The notes under the pieces are model-generated. The model did no database searches. It was given only the letters and a program-made list of their open reading frames with translations, and was not told where the DNA came from. A stretch of DNA of 64,000 nucleotides from Dysidea avara. Its lineage: Eukaryota > Porifera > Demospongiae > Dictyoceratida > Dysideidae. Positions 48,085 to 57,765 of the stretch are shown here, one piece after another; position 1 is the stretch's first letter, and every line of letters begins with the position of its first letter. The stretch lies in assembly GCF_963678975.1 (NCBI RefSeq), contig NC_089273.1, positions 26,851,073 through 26,915,072 on the forward strand. The letters run 5' to 3'. A program made the translations under genes and the position numbers.

Positions 48085-50059
48085 TCAAGGACATCACACT
48101 TATTGAGCAGGTCCAGAGAAGAGCAACAAAGTTTATTTTAAATGACTATAGTTCTGATTATTAGTATAGCTAGCTAGTATAATTATTGTATTAGCTTATA
48201 TAGTAGCTATATAGCTAGTTAGTTGACTATAGCTATATACATGCAATATGCATGTGTGTCTATTAGCTAGATATACCAATATGTCTACTGAATGGTTGGA
48301 TCGCGTGCTGTTTGCAACTAGCCATAGGACCTTGGAGTCACTGCACGATGGCTATTTCTTAGTGGAAAACACGGATCCCTATGGTGATATATGTGCGACG
48401 ATATGTGTGTGCGGTGAAATATTTAAAAAATCGCTACGGGAAACACATATCACTAACAACTTTTGGTGGGAAACACGGATCCCTAGTGATATGTGTGCGG
48501 GGAAACACGGACCCCTAGGGATATGTGTGCGGGAAACACGTTACCCGGGGAAGCATATATCACTGTGACATATGCCTTCAATTTCGTCAGTAGTCGATTA
48601 TGAGGGACAGAATCAAACGCCTTTCGGAAATCTAAATATATAACGTCAACAGGATAGCCATCATTAAGTGATTGGGTCCAGTAGTCCATTGCTGTAAGAA
48701 GCTGTGTTGTGCACGACCTGCCAGCAATGAAACCATGTTGGCTTGGAGAAAATAAACTGTTAGTGAGCATGTGGTGTGTGATATGATCTTTAATGATTGA
48801 CTCCAATATTCGGACTATAGGTGACGTTAAACTTATTGGACGGTAGTTATCAGCAGCAGAACGATTTCCTTTCTTGTGAATTGGTGTGACATGGGCGTGT
48901 TTCCAACTACTAGGGAGACAACTACTACTAAGTGACTTTTTAAACAGTATACACAATGGAACACTAAGTTGTAAAGCAGTTTCCTTTAATGAGAGTAGAG
49001 GCCAACCGTCAGGTCCTGATGATTTGTTTACATTGATTTTCTCTAACCTGTCAAGTACAATGGATGGTGTTATATCGACATCATTAAGTGTTGGTACTGT
49101 GTGATCAAGATGAAATGAAGGTACTGAGGATATATCCTCTCTAGTATATATGTTCTATACCATATGCGTATTTTGTACCGTACGCGTATGGTATGTACCA
49201 TACGCGTATGGTACATACCATACGCGTACGGTACGATTTTCCGTACCATACGCGTACGGTATAGACATACGCGTATGGTACGTACCATATGCGTATTATG
49301 CCTTTTCTCAGCCTTGTCATCACCTAGCTACGATGGGCTGTCTTTACAAGCATTTCTAGCTGAGCAAACTTAGAACACAACACAATAATCTGCTTACTAC
49401 TGAGCTGTAACTATAAATTTATTCATCAGCACACATGCACATGCATTTTATCCTTGCCATGCATGCCCATGCATTTCCCACTATAGTCCTATACTAATGT
49501 ACCTAAATCTTATGTACATGATCTCACTTTGTCTGCAGAACTTTACATAAATGGCACTGTGCATGTATGCTACTTTATACAGTAGCTATCAGAAGCATGC
49601 AGATAACTGATAATTTACAACAGGAGAATAAGCTAGGAGAGCAATTACAACATGCATGGTAACTAGTAAGTTCTAACTGAATTATACATAATTATACTGC
49701 TTGTGCAAAGCTAATAACTGGAAAAATGAACTTCGTAAGTGTCATCAGTTGTGCAACATGGCTCCTCACTGTATTTGCATTTTTATATACTATGTACACT
49801 CTTCTTCTTTTGAAGGTCCAATTTCGTATTTTTCTTGTTTATACATACTGTAAATAGTATATTTATCACACTGGACCTACAGCAAAAATTAATGTGGATG
49901 TTGTTAACTTTAAAGAGCACATTCAGATAAGAGTAGCTAAACACATTGTCTTCCCATCCACAAACATGACAGTAATATAAGTAGCGAGTAGCTATGCAAC
50001 ACACTTAACAATAATAAAACAATGCTACTTAATATACATTCATTACTGAACTATACATT

Positions 50060-50270
50060 AGAACTCATATAGTTCGATTCCTGGGGTTGGAGGGATTTTT
50101 TTCCTTACTTTGGCCCCTTTTCTGTTACACCTTTTCAGCTATAAGCCACTAAGTCTAAGTCCTTGAAATTAGGTTAGGTAATCCTAAGGCTGCAGCACAT
50201 GTTGCTGCAGACCTTCAGTGCTGGTCACTGTAAAGCATTAATACAATAATACAATACAATACAATATAAA
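50060..50270 (+). mobile_element. SINE-like element with box B and microsatellite tail
   Basis: gttcgattcc (50072-50081) matches the Pol III box B consensus. Downstream, gaaattaggttaggtaatcc through ccttcagtgctggtcactg (50165-50230) is shared with 57535-57612, and both copies end in a microsatellite (here an ataca-type repeat). No convincing box A was found, so a 5'-truncated SINE or a shared LINE 3' UTR are both possible. Confidence 0.45.
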
Positions 50271-51665
50271 CTCACCATAAAATCTCTGCCATGTTATGTT
50301 TTCCTACTTCATCTCAGCAGGCAATGCACATGCCTCATTCAATAGCAAAGATTCAGCGAACTACAGTTTAAAAAAAATTATTGCACAATTAATTACTATG
50401 CACATCAGTCTTAGAGTATAGCATGTCTAATATTGCTATAAGCTACAGCCATGCTGATTTACATTAATTTGCAAACAAAAAACATTACTTTCTCTACAGT
50501 TATATCTCTTTGCTACCTCCCTCAATGTTATTGTATCAGCATTCTCCAGGTCTTCCTCTGTTTGAGTAATCATTATACATTGTACTTCTGGAGCTCATCT
50601 GATTAAAATTGTCTGTTCAACACACCTTTAGTGCCACCAGGCATAAATATCCATTTTTAAGTGGAAGCTAGTGTACTAACAAATTAAAGGTAAACAATAG
50701 ATTATATGTAGCAACAATAGAATAAAATATTTAATGAAATAATATATATATGCCTGAAAAAATTGGCTCCATTTGCCAATGGATGCAAATTATTTAATAT
50801 GGTTGCTATGTTGTAACCAATCAGAATGCAGTATATGGATAATTATATCAAAATCTTATGTTTATATTTAGCTACAATGCTACCTCTACTGGCTTAGCGT
50901 TTATATCTCATATATGCATTCCAGTTATATTCATTGAAAAATCGTGAATATCAATATGCTGGCACAATTCTACAGCCTAAAAGAAATCAATGTCTTTTGT
51001 CCTAAATAATGCTTTAGAAGATCAAACTTCAAATTTCAGTTTCTGAGTAAGACAAGGAGCATACTGCTCTTGTTTTATGTTGAAGGGATAATTGGGCACC
51101 TTTAAACCCAAACACATTTTTACAAAGTTCATATATACAAGTATAGAGAAACCCCTAGTAGAGTTTTGGGTAATATCGCTCTATATAGCTTTTAATTATT
51201 GTACTAATCTTTGACTATCTTCAGGAGTATTTGTAAACACATAAATATTATGTGTGGGTATTGTTCTAATTGTAGGGAAGTGTAGGCAGACCATTTATAG
51301 GCAAAACAGACTATTGTATATAATATTATTAATCAATAACTGAACGTACAAAATAACAACTAAATCTTACAACTACAGTACACAATATTAATGTTACAGG
51401 TATGCATAAATTACATTATATTACATCATGTCACATCATTACATTACATCATTAACTCTATTATAGATATGAAGGAGCAGTAGCATTTGTAATAATGGCC
51501 TAGTTTTTGAATTTTCATTGTATCAACAATGGATCATGAATCCAATAAGAAGCAATATATGTGTAGCAATTGCAGCCACAATGTACTGTGTGGAAGAAGA
51601 AACAAAAATTAAAATTTACCATATGTTGTCAGTGTGTGCAGTTGCTATGCAACAGCTAGATAATT

Positions 51666-51938
51666 TGTGACTGGATTTGCAAAAAGGTACCTTTTTCACA
51701 GACAAAATTTGACCCATGCATATTTTGAAATTCGGGGTTTCATTAGTTTTTGAACATATACCTTATAATTGCCTGCATGCAACTATCTATGAGTGCATGC
51801 ACAGTAGCTACTATAGTATCTATCTGCATTTTGATACTAAGAGCAAGTTTATCAGTGTAAGGAGTCAAGTGTTACATCATTTTGTTTGCTGGTATGTAAA
51901 ATGTGTGGGAAAGGTACCTTTTCACAAATCTGGTCATT
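51666..51938. mobile_element. TGTGAC-family short MITE
   Basis: Left end tgtgactggatttgc with aaaaaggtacctttttcaca; right end aaaggtaccttttcacaaat then ctggtca. The inverted match is about 35 bp; the right edge has decayed. Confidence 0.65.
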
Positions 51939-52530
51939 TTAACTCAACTATTCTAAAGAACGCATACAGTATACCAGCTTGTGTACTTTCAAATCAATTA
52001 CACTGTGGATAAATCAAGTCATTTATTATAAAAATGCAAGATGGAAATCCATGACAAATAAGGAGGATGAGGCAATAAATCAATATGTACAAAAGTCAGA
52101 AGACATCAAGAAAATAATCCACAGGTGCTTACATAAACCATCATAATTATATGGGTGATGGCTCTATTGCATGTATTTTGTGGAACTGTCAGATACTTTG
52201 ATGAAATGAAATGTTAAACAGACAACGAGATACATTGTTATAGATTATACACCAACAACTATGTATAAATCAAGACATATTATATTTAATCCCCTTCCTT
52301 TGATTTATACTTTTCAGACTTATACTATATGTTGCTAGGTGTTATGTTTTTTGTAAAGCTTCCAACCCAGCTGATTGACCTTTATTAGTTTTGACAATGT
52401 AGAACTCTATCAGATCCTACCAGATCAGCAGGACTTAACACAATTCAAGACTGGATCTGCCAACAGTGTGATGAATTCATGATTGTTTTTATCATATATT
52501 GTCCTAAATCAAGATGTCAGTTTCATCACT

Positions 52531-52554
52531 TATATATATATATATATATATAGT
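52531..52554. repeat. AT dinucleotide microsatellite
   Basis: About eleven ta units. Confidence 0.9.
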
Positions 52555-53703
52555 CATGCGAGATATCATGTTATTCTTTTATTTTAAGGAATGCTTTATT
52601 TTAAATAGGTTTGCATCATGCAGTAAAGTAAATCATATCTTAATCACAGTAAAGCTAAATTGATCTTAGCTCTAGAGAATAGAATAGCTATAATCAGATC
52701 AACTTACCCTGCCGTTCACTAGAATTGACACATATAAATCCAGCTTCTTTCCTTCCACTGCTATATGGAACAACTTGCAACCAGAGACTTTTGAAGCTTC
52801 ATCTATCACCGTGTTTAACAACCTTAATTCTTATAAATGAACTATAAAATCGTAATTAGTTAGCTGTAGCTATATATTTTGATTTGTATATATTGCATTT
52901 ATACTCGCTGTGCGAGGTCTTGCAATTATATAATAATAATAAAATGTATGATTGCTCTATTGAGTATCTCGATCTTCACTGAACAGAAAGACTAGCTCCT
53001 CCCCCCTCCCTCTTCCCCGAACAGAAATGAAAGCAGAGTGTCATCAGGCGTAGTCAATAGGTACGGCAGTGCAAAAACCTTCTGCTTAATATTATACGCA
53101 TACCAGGTTAGCTATACTCAGATGGTACGATTTTCCGTACCATACGCGTATGGTTGTACCGTACGCGTATACGCATATGGTATGTACCATACGCGTATGG
53201 TACAAAATACGCATATGGTATAGAACATATACACTGGCAAAATGATTGTTGAAAACATTAGCCATCTCAGTGTTGGAGTGTGTCATGGAGCCATCAGCAT
53301 GTTGTAGACAACTGATACTAGACTTTGATTTTAATCTGGAGTTTACATATTTCCAAAATACTTTCTGGTTAGTTTTAATATTGGAGGCGATTTTCTCTTC
53401 ATAAGACTTGCGAAGAGACCTTGTCAAACTACGCAGCTCATTTCTGGCTTTGCTATATAGTGAATAGTCTGTCTTTGTGCCAGATAGCTTATACTGTTTC
53501 CAAAGCTTACATTTTTTCTTCTTCATACGAAATGCTTCACGTGTCATATAAATGTTTTTCTTCTTCATTTTAAGTGCATGGCAGGGTATACATTCCTTAA
53601 GAATTGACTCATAATGAGAGGCAAATACATCCCATGCTTGATGAATGTCTAAAGAACTTAATGTATCATCCCAGTCAATAGCCTCCAGCAAAGTCCGCAT
53701 CGA

Positions 53704-54177
53704 ATTATTAGTATACTAGTAAAATCCCATTATCCGTGTTTACGGATAACATCCTGTCTCTAATGGCTACTCATAAGGTTTACACAGTAATAATGATGGC
53801 AATAATAATAATAATAATACTAATACTAAGCTTGGCAGATGGAGTCAAAATAGAGTGGACTATCTGTCTATAGTGACTACCTGTCTATACAGTCTATAGT
53901 GACTAACCTGTCTATACATTCTATAATGACTAACCTGTCTATATAGTCTATGGTGACTAACCTCTGTATATAGTCTATAGTGACTACCCAGTCTATATAA
54001 TGAGTTTGGCAGATGGAGTCGATTATCATTTGCACGAACGAAATGGAGATCACTAAGTTTGGCAGACGGAGCGCTATTGATGAGACATCTTATTGACAGT
54101 TGTGACAGATATATTCCTTTTTGTTTAATTGTCATATTTACTGTTGTTTCATTGTGTATGCTTTAATGTGTTTGATT
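53704..54177. repeat. LINE 3' UTR remnant, AAT repeat and small minisatellite block
   Basis: tacggataacatcctgtctc (about 53738) is the inverse of the LINE 3' UTR segment at about 23536. An aataat run lies at 53803-53819. Four to five units of the gtctatatagtctatag minisatellite fill 53870-53998, and ttggcagatggag recurs three times (53834, 54005, 54060). Confidence 0.6.
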
Positions 54178-54642
54178 TCAATAATAATAATAATAATTGA
54201 TCTTTCGTCTGATGGCATCTCGGTCGAAACTGTCTGCATCAATACGGACTCGAAAACGTACTTGACGATTACAATTGATCGGGCTTGTGCAAAGTACTTT
54301 TATACCTTTTTCTTGGCGTAGAAAACCACCCCTATTATCGTACTCCGTTCTAATTCTTACAATGGATGGTTTTGAAGTAGCGTGATGCATCCCAAAACCC
54401 AGCAAAGAAGGTATAATACGGGAGACCTTCAAGATTCTCTTCTTGATGTTGACGGAAATTTTTTGTCTTGTATTTTTAATATAAAATAATAATAATGAAT
54501 AATAAAAAAGATCTTCATGCTCAAACAGTCCCATAGTTTAAGTGTGATCCCATAGTTTCATAAGTGGATACTTCGTCTGGTTGTTTAACATCTTTCCAAG
54601 AGGGTTTCGCTCCGCACTCGCTGACACTACACTGGACGCCAT
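54178..54642 (-). other. Unrecognised open frames on minus strand
   Basis: An ATG at 54642 opens a 34-residue frame (MASSVVSASAERNPLGKML...) ending at 54538. A separate open stretch on the same strand from 54534 reads ILKVSRIIPSLLGFGMHHAT and RIRTEYDNRGGFLRQEK. The composition looks protein-like and the two might be parts of one old gene, but no family is recognised and it ends in an AAT repeat. Confidence 0.2.
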
Positions 54643-55055
54643 GATCTCAATAATTAAGTGCGGTCTTGTGACATGAGCTACAAATAAATGTGTCGTTAAC
54701 ACCATCTTCAAAGCCTTTTGATCTTGTATGGCGTCTTAACCAACAACCCAGGAATTAGCTTAACGCGTACGTACTATATATAGCTTATTGCCTTTCGTTG
54801 AATGGGAGCAAAGCTCAGCAGAGGATCCTTGCATGACATAGCTTATGCTATCTTGCGTACCACTAGAATGTGTATCCGCGGTTCCTGCACCAAGTAGAGG
54901 TCCATTGGACTTAATGATTGTACTGCAATTACTTTGGACTAAATTATCGATCTGTTTGTTTTGTTATTTATGTGTGTGCGTGCTTATTACATATTAATCA
55001 TAATATAATAATATTAATAAATAACATAGCAACACTATTACTTACAAACACTGTG
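54643..55055. other. Downstream flank of the actinoporin-like gene
   Basis: Non-coding; no element recognised. Confidence 0.35.
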
Positions 55056-56003
55056 TCATGAGTTTTCGGATACTTTATCTGAGGAATCGCTATTGACATC
55101 AAATTTTGGTAGCGGTTCCGTATTTGTTTTTTTGCTTGCTTGTTTTGAAGCATTGTAAAGCTGATCATCATCGCTAATATGATGGACGTCTATTGTTGTC
55201 GAAGCACTATGGCTGTGTTTTAAATGATCGGTGGTTTTTTTATTTAAAATATCTGCATTAATGTGATCTAATCTTATTGGTGATTCATCTTTACCTATCG
55301 GTGATTCATCATTGTTCGCTACATCATTCCCAGTATTATTGCAATAATTCTTAGTTTGACTAAGATTCGGAAAGCCCTTGCTATTTTTACATGATAAATC
55401 TTTGCATTCTTCATCCTTTTTTACTACTTTTTCTGTAATATTCACTTGAAAAGTGCATTTCTTAACTCTTGACATAGAGCCTAAAAGCATGCAATCAACA
55501 CCTTCCTTGAAGTAATTTGGAAGATTAAAATGATGCCAATTTCCATCACCAATCCACATATCATTGCTATAGTTCCAAACCTTTGTCGTATTGCTTACTT
55601 CACCGTCGAAAGAAATGATACACCAGGTGTTATTTTGAAGCGAAAAATATTTTAAAAATGGATCATTAAAGTAAATTACGACTGCATGACATCCAGTAGC
55701 TTTGTATCCTATTAGACCATTAATTCCATAAGACCCTGAAACTCTTATCTTTACAGTTTCACTGGGATTTATAGTCTTAGGTAATATACCATCTGGTGAT
55801 CCTTTGCTACAAAACACTCCGCACGATTTGAAAGTGACACACGTTTCATTTGATATTCGTAATTCTATTGAGCGTTTTCTGCTTGAAATTTCTTCGCAAG
55901 GTGGTTTTAATATTTTATCACCTGCACAATTTCCCGTTGCTTCACCTAATCTCTCTGCAACTTTTATGCCTGTGCTGTATGCTATAGGCTTAATCTTAGC
56001 CAT
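55056..56003 (-). CDS. Actinoporin-like pore-forming protein with long polar C-terminal tail
   Basis: Single open frame of 315 aa, ATG 56003, intronless. Residues about 40-190 match the actinoporin (anemone cytotoxin) fold in order: a RSIELRISNET strand, a YGINGLIGYKATG segment, the VVIYFNDPF...NNTW block that corresponds to the conserved P-Y/F-x-x-N-x-W membrane-binding region, and a GDGNWHHFNL segment before the last strands. Family members insert an N-terminal amphipathic helix into sphingomyelin membranes. Here residues 1-25 are only weakly amphipathic and no signal peptide is evident. Residues 190-315 are a polar, low-complexity extension absent from typical proteins of about 180 aa, containing a repeated DESPIG/DESPIR element. 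Extra cysteines (26, 36, 55, 61, 65, 105, 128) are unlike classical cysteine-free members. It could be an actinoporin-like protein with a non-toxic role. It looks like a host gene. Confidence 0.6.
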   Translation of the reverse strand: MAKIKPIAYSTGIKVAERLGEATGNCAGDKILKPPCEEISSRKRSIELRISNETCVTFKSCGVFCSKGSPDGILPKTINPSETVKIRVSGSYGINGLIGYKATGCHAVVIYFNDPFLKYFSLQNNTWCIISFDGEVSNTTKVWNYSNDMWIGDGNWHHFNLPNYFKEGVDCMLLGSMSRVKKCTFQVNITEKVVKKDEECKDLSCKNSKGFPNLSQTKNYCNNTGNDVANNDESPIGKDESPIRLDHINADILNKKTTDHLKHSHSASTTIDVHHISDDDQLYNASKQASKKTNTEPLPKFDVNSDSSDKVSENS

Positions 56004-56070
56004 GATAAGAACACAGAAAGATCAGATAGATTAGCAAACTAAATTTTACGTTTTATATGACTTCATACAG

Positions 56071-56078
56071 TATTTATA
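56071..56078 (-). promoter_or_regulatory. Putative TATA box of the actinoporin-like gene
   Basis: TATAAATA on the minus strand, about 68-75 bp upstream of the ATG at 56003, allowing a 5' UTR of roughly 40 bases. No experimental support. Confidence 0.4.
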
Positions 56079-56461
56079 CTAAACGCGTGTTCTGCTTAGC
56101 TTTACGCGCCTTATTTCGTAATTAATTCACTATTAATTTTCTAAATCATCGTACAAATGACAGTTAAAGTTATTATGTTTATAAATCATTGCCTTTGTCC
56201 TTTCTTAACGTAATAGCTATACACATTAGGCTGCCATAATGGTATGGGAGGCTTTATGCTTTTTCTTAAGTTGCTTGAGAGAAAGTGAAAATCTAATCGT
56301 TGATGACAGTTTTTAAAATCGCTCTTTTTCCCCTACTAAGGGAGTATTATACCGTGCTCATTTTGGATTCTTTACTAACGGTACATGCCTATATTGTCAG
56401 TACTATTGTTTTTGTGCATGATTATACCTAGACACCGAGCGTTAGCAATATTGGAGTGAAT
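56079..56461. other. Upstream flank, non-coding
   Basis: No feature recognised. Confidence 0.35.
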
Positions 56462-56462
56462 A

Positions 56463-56930
56463 ATGGCTGCCAAGCCAAATACAACGTCTCTCCCAAACAA
56501 GGACGGTAAAAAAACATAAATGCGAAAATTGTGTCATTTGCTGTAAGCCAGCTACCCATAATGTGATGGAGTGCGTTTGATGTGAGGCTCGACTTCACAC
56601 GAGCTCGTAAAGTTAAGCAAGGAACAATATATTTTGATTGGCAATGCCTCCAATAATATTGTATTTTCTATACCCTTTGTCTTCCAGCACTCCCTGCAGC
56701 TTTTAATTGATACGAAGGTTTTTCACTTGTGGGTGCACGGATTTAAACTATCGAGAAATCTGTTAGTGAGTTACAGAATTCTGTCCTACAGGGCCTGAAA
56801 CTTGAGTTGACAACTCTCCAGACAATCACTCAAACCTTGCTGCAAAGATCGAGGGACTCTGTACCCAGAACACTACTCTAAAGGACCAGTTACAGAAAAC
56901 TTCATCTGAATTCACAATTTAGTCGACTTC
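56463..56930 (+). pseudogene. LINE ORF1 remnant with degenerate PHD-type finger
   Basis: ATG 56463 opens MAAKPNTTSLPNKDGKKT. A shifted frame reads KCENCVICCKPATHNVMECV, a stop, then CEARLHTSS and LSKEQYILIGNAS, the spacing of a PHD-like zinc finger seen in CR1/L2-type ORF1 proteins; a leucine-rich stretch (LKLELTTLQTI) follows. Stops and shifts are frequent. Confidence 0.55.
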
Positions 56931-57119
56931 GTGTTCAAGTGGTTAACTTAAAAACAAATAAGTATAGCTACATTATTTTGTGGTTTTCTTTTATTTTTCA
57001 GCAATGTCATGATAGTCTAAGGAATGAGTAACCAAAATTTCTGTAGATTATTGTGAGTAGTTTTGGAATTACAGTGCTAGAAAGTAGGAAAACAAACGAA
57101 TTATTTTATAGAGCAACAA
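56931..57119. other. Non-coding spacer
   Basis: No feature recognised. Confidence 0.35.
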
Positions 57120-57370
57120 CTTATGAAAATTCCATGAAATCACTTTTCATAGGATTTTCATTGGTATTTTTCATAGGGATTTCATTTTCATTGTCATTTC
57201 CATTTTCATTGTCATTGTCATTTTAATTTTCATTGTCATTGACATTGATTTGTACTACGAAAATGCCATGAAAATACCATGAATATCAAACGTCATTGGT
57301 ACCAACAAATAAAATTTAACAATTCATAGGTTGTGCATGTTTTTCATAGGATTTTCATGTACATGTCTCT
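57120..57370. repeat. ttcatag/ttttcattg repeat block
   Basis: Iterated tttcatagg and ttttcattgtca units, then inverse ccatgaaaatacc units, like 20640-20950. Confidence 0.5.
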
Positions 57371-57534
57371 AGTAGTGTACAGTGACTTCACCAAAATTAA
57401 ATATAGGCCCTTACATTAGCATCCATAACTTCCGGTTTGATTAGTCTACAAGTTGGGATTTGGCTTCAAGTGTTCACGATGGATTTGAAGATCAGCCAAA
57501 GTATACTTTTAGCCCTGCAGTCACCTAATTTCTC

Positions 57535-57642
57535 CCTGAAATTAGGTTAGGTAATCCTAAGGCTGCAGCACATGTTGCTGTCAGACCTTCAGTGCTGGTC
57601 GCTGTAAAGTGCTAATAATAATAATAATAATAATAATAAATC
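57535..57642 (+). mobile_element. Truncated copy of the SINE-like element
   Basis: About 75 bp match 50165-50235, followed by an aat-repeat tail. Confidence 0.5.
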
Positions 57643-57765
57643 GACTTCTACGATCTCCAGCTGTTGTACTGTGGCGTTTTTAACGGTACCACCAAAGGCC
57701 AGTTGTTTGTTATTGTAGTGCATGCGTTTGTCTCTCTGTTGTCTTTAGTCATAGTTAGGGTACGC

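Larger units (their letters stand above)
46399..48150 (+). pseudogene. LINE RT fragment, interrupted by MITEs
   Basis: Reads LSGVPQGSILGPLLFIIYMN, then LLFIDDTKIYN (the usual FADD is FIDD here), HKNLGIIISSDLSWDQYYKN and RMLGLLHRSFSKHQTV up to KPNHIK at 46919. It resumes after the MITE at 48085 with DITLIEQVQRRATKFIL and NDYSSDY before a stop at about 48162. Removing 46920-48084 plus one tcaag joins the two parts in frame. 5'-truncated, with frame breaks near 46680 and 46880. Confidence 0.8.
45949..48570. mobile_element. TIR element with gtgtttccc-rich ends, splitting the LINE
   Basis: Terminal inverted repeats of about 90 bp: tgtcacagtgatatatg then ccccgggtaacgtgtttccc at the left, and the inverse at the right. 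Both ends hold reiterated cacacatatca and gggaaacacg units, and a further internal copy of the left terminus lies at 46056-46100. No TSD could be fixed, so edges are within about 5 bp. The interior has no transposase; it carries a LINE fragment and two further MITEs. Confidence 0.7.
49151..53227. mobile_element. 4.1-kb TIR element with palindromic ACGCGT-rich ends and TATA TSD
   Basis: Both ends start tgttctataccatatgcg and then hold serial copies of the self-complementary ccatacgcgtatgg (49151-49303; 53122-53227). The TSD is tata (49147-49150, 53228-53231); removing the element and one tata restores the LINE frame exactly. The interior has no recognisable transposase, so it is non-autonomous or unrecognised. 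It carries a SINE-like copy (50060-50270), a TGTGAC MITE (51666-51938) and an AT microsatellite (52531-52554). Confidence 0.82.
45716..53703 (-). pseudogene. LINE ORF2 split into three blocks by two insertions
   Basis: Minus-strand blocks belong to one ORF2. Block 53703-53232 is the endonuclease-RT linker (NPLINK-like; KVFWKYVNSRLKSKSS, MANVFNNHFASV). Block 49146-48571 continues TREDISSVPSF, ITPSIVLDRLEKI, then RT blocks HVTPIHKKGNRSAADNYRPI, SQHGFIAGRSCTTQLLTAMD and YLDFRKAFDSVPHNRLLTKL. Block 45948-45716 resumes [38 protein letters not shown] and the catalytic LFADD. Blocks 1 and 2 are separated by element 49151-53227 and join in frame when it and one TATA are removed. Blocks 2 and 3 are separated by element 45949-48570. 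The C-terminus is missing at 45716. Confidence 0.85.
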
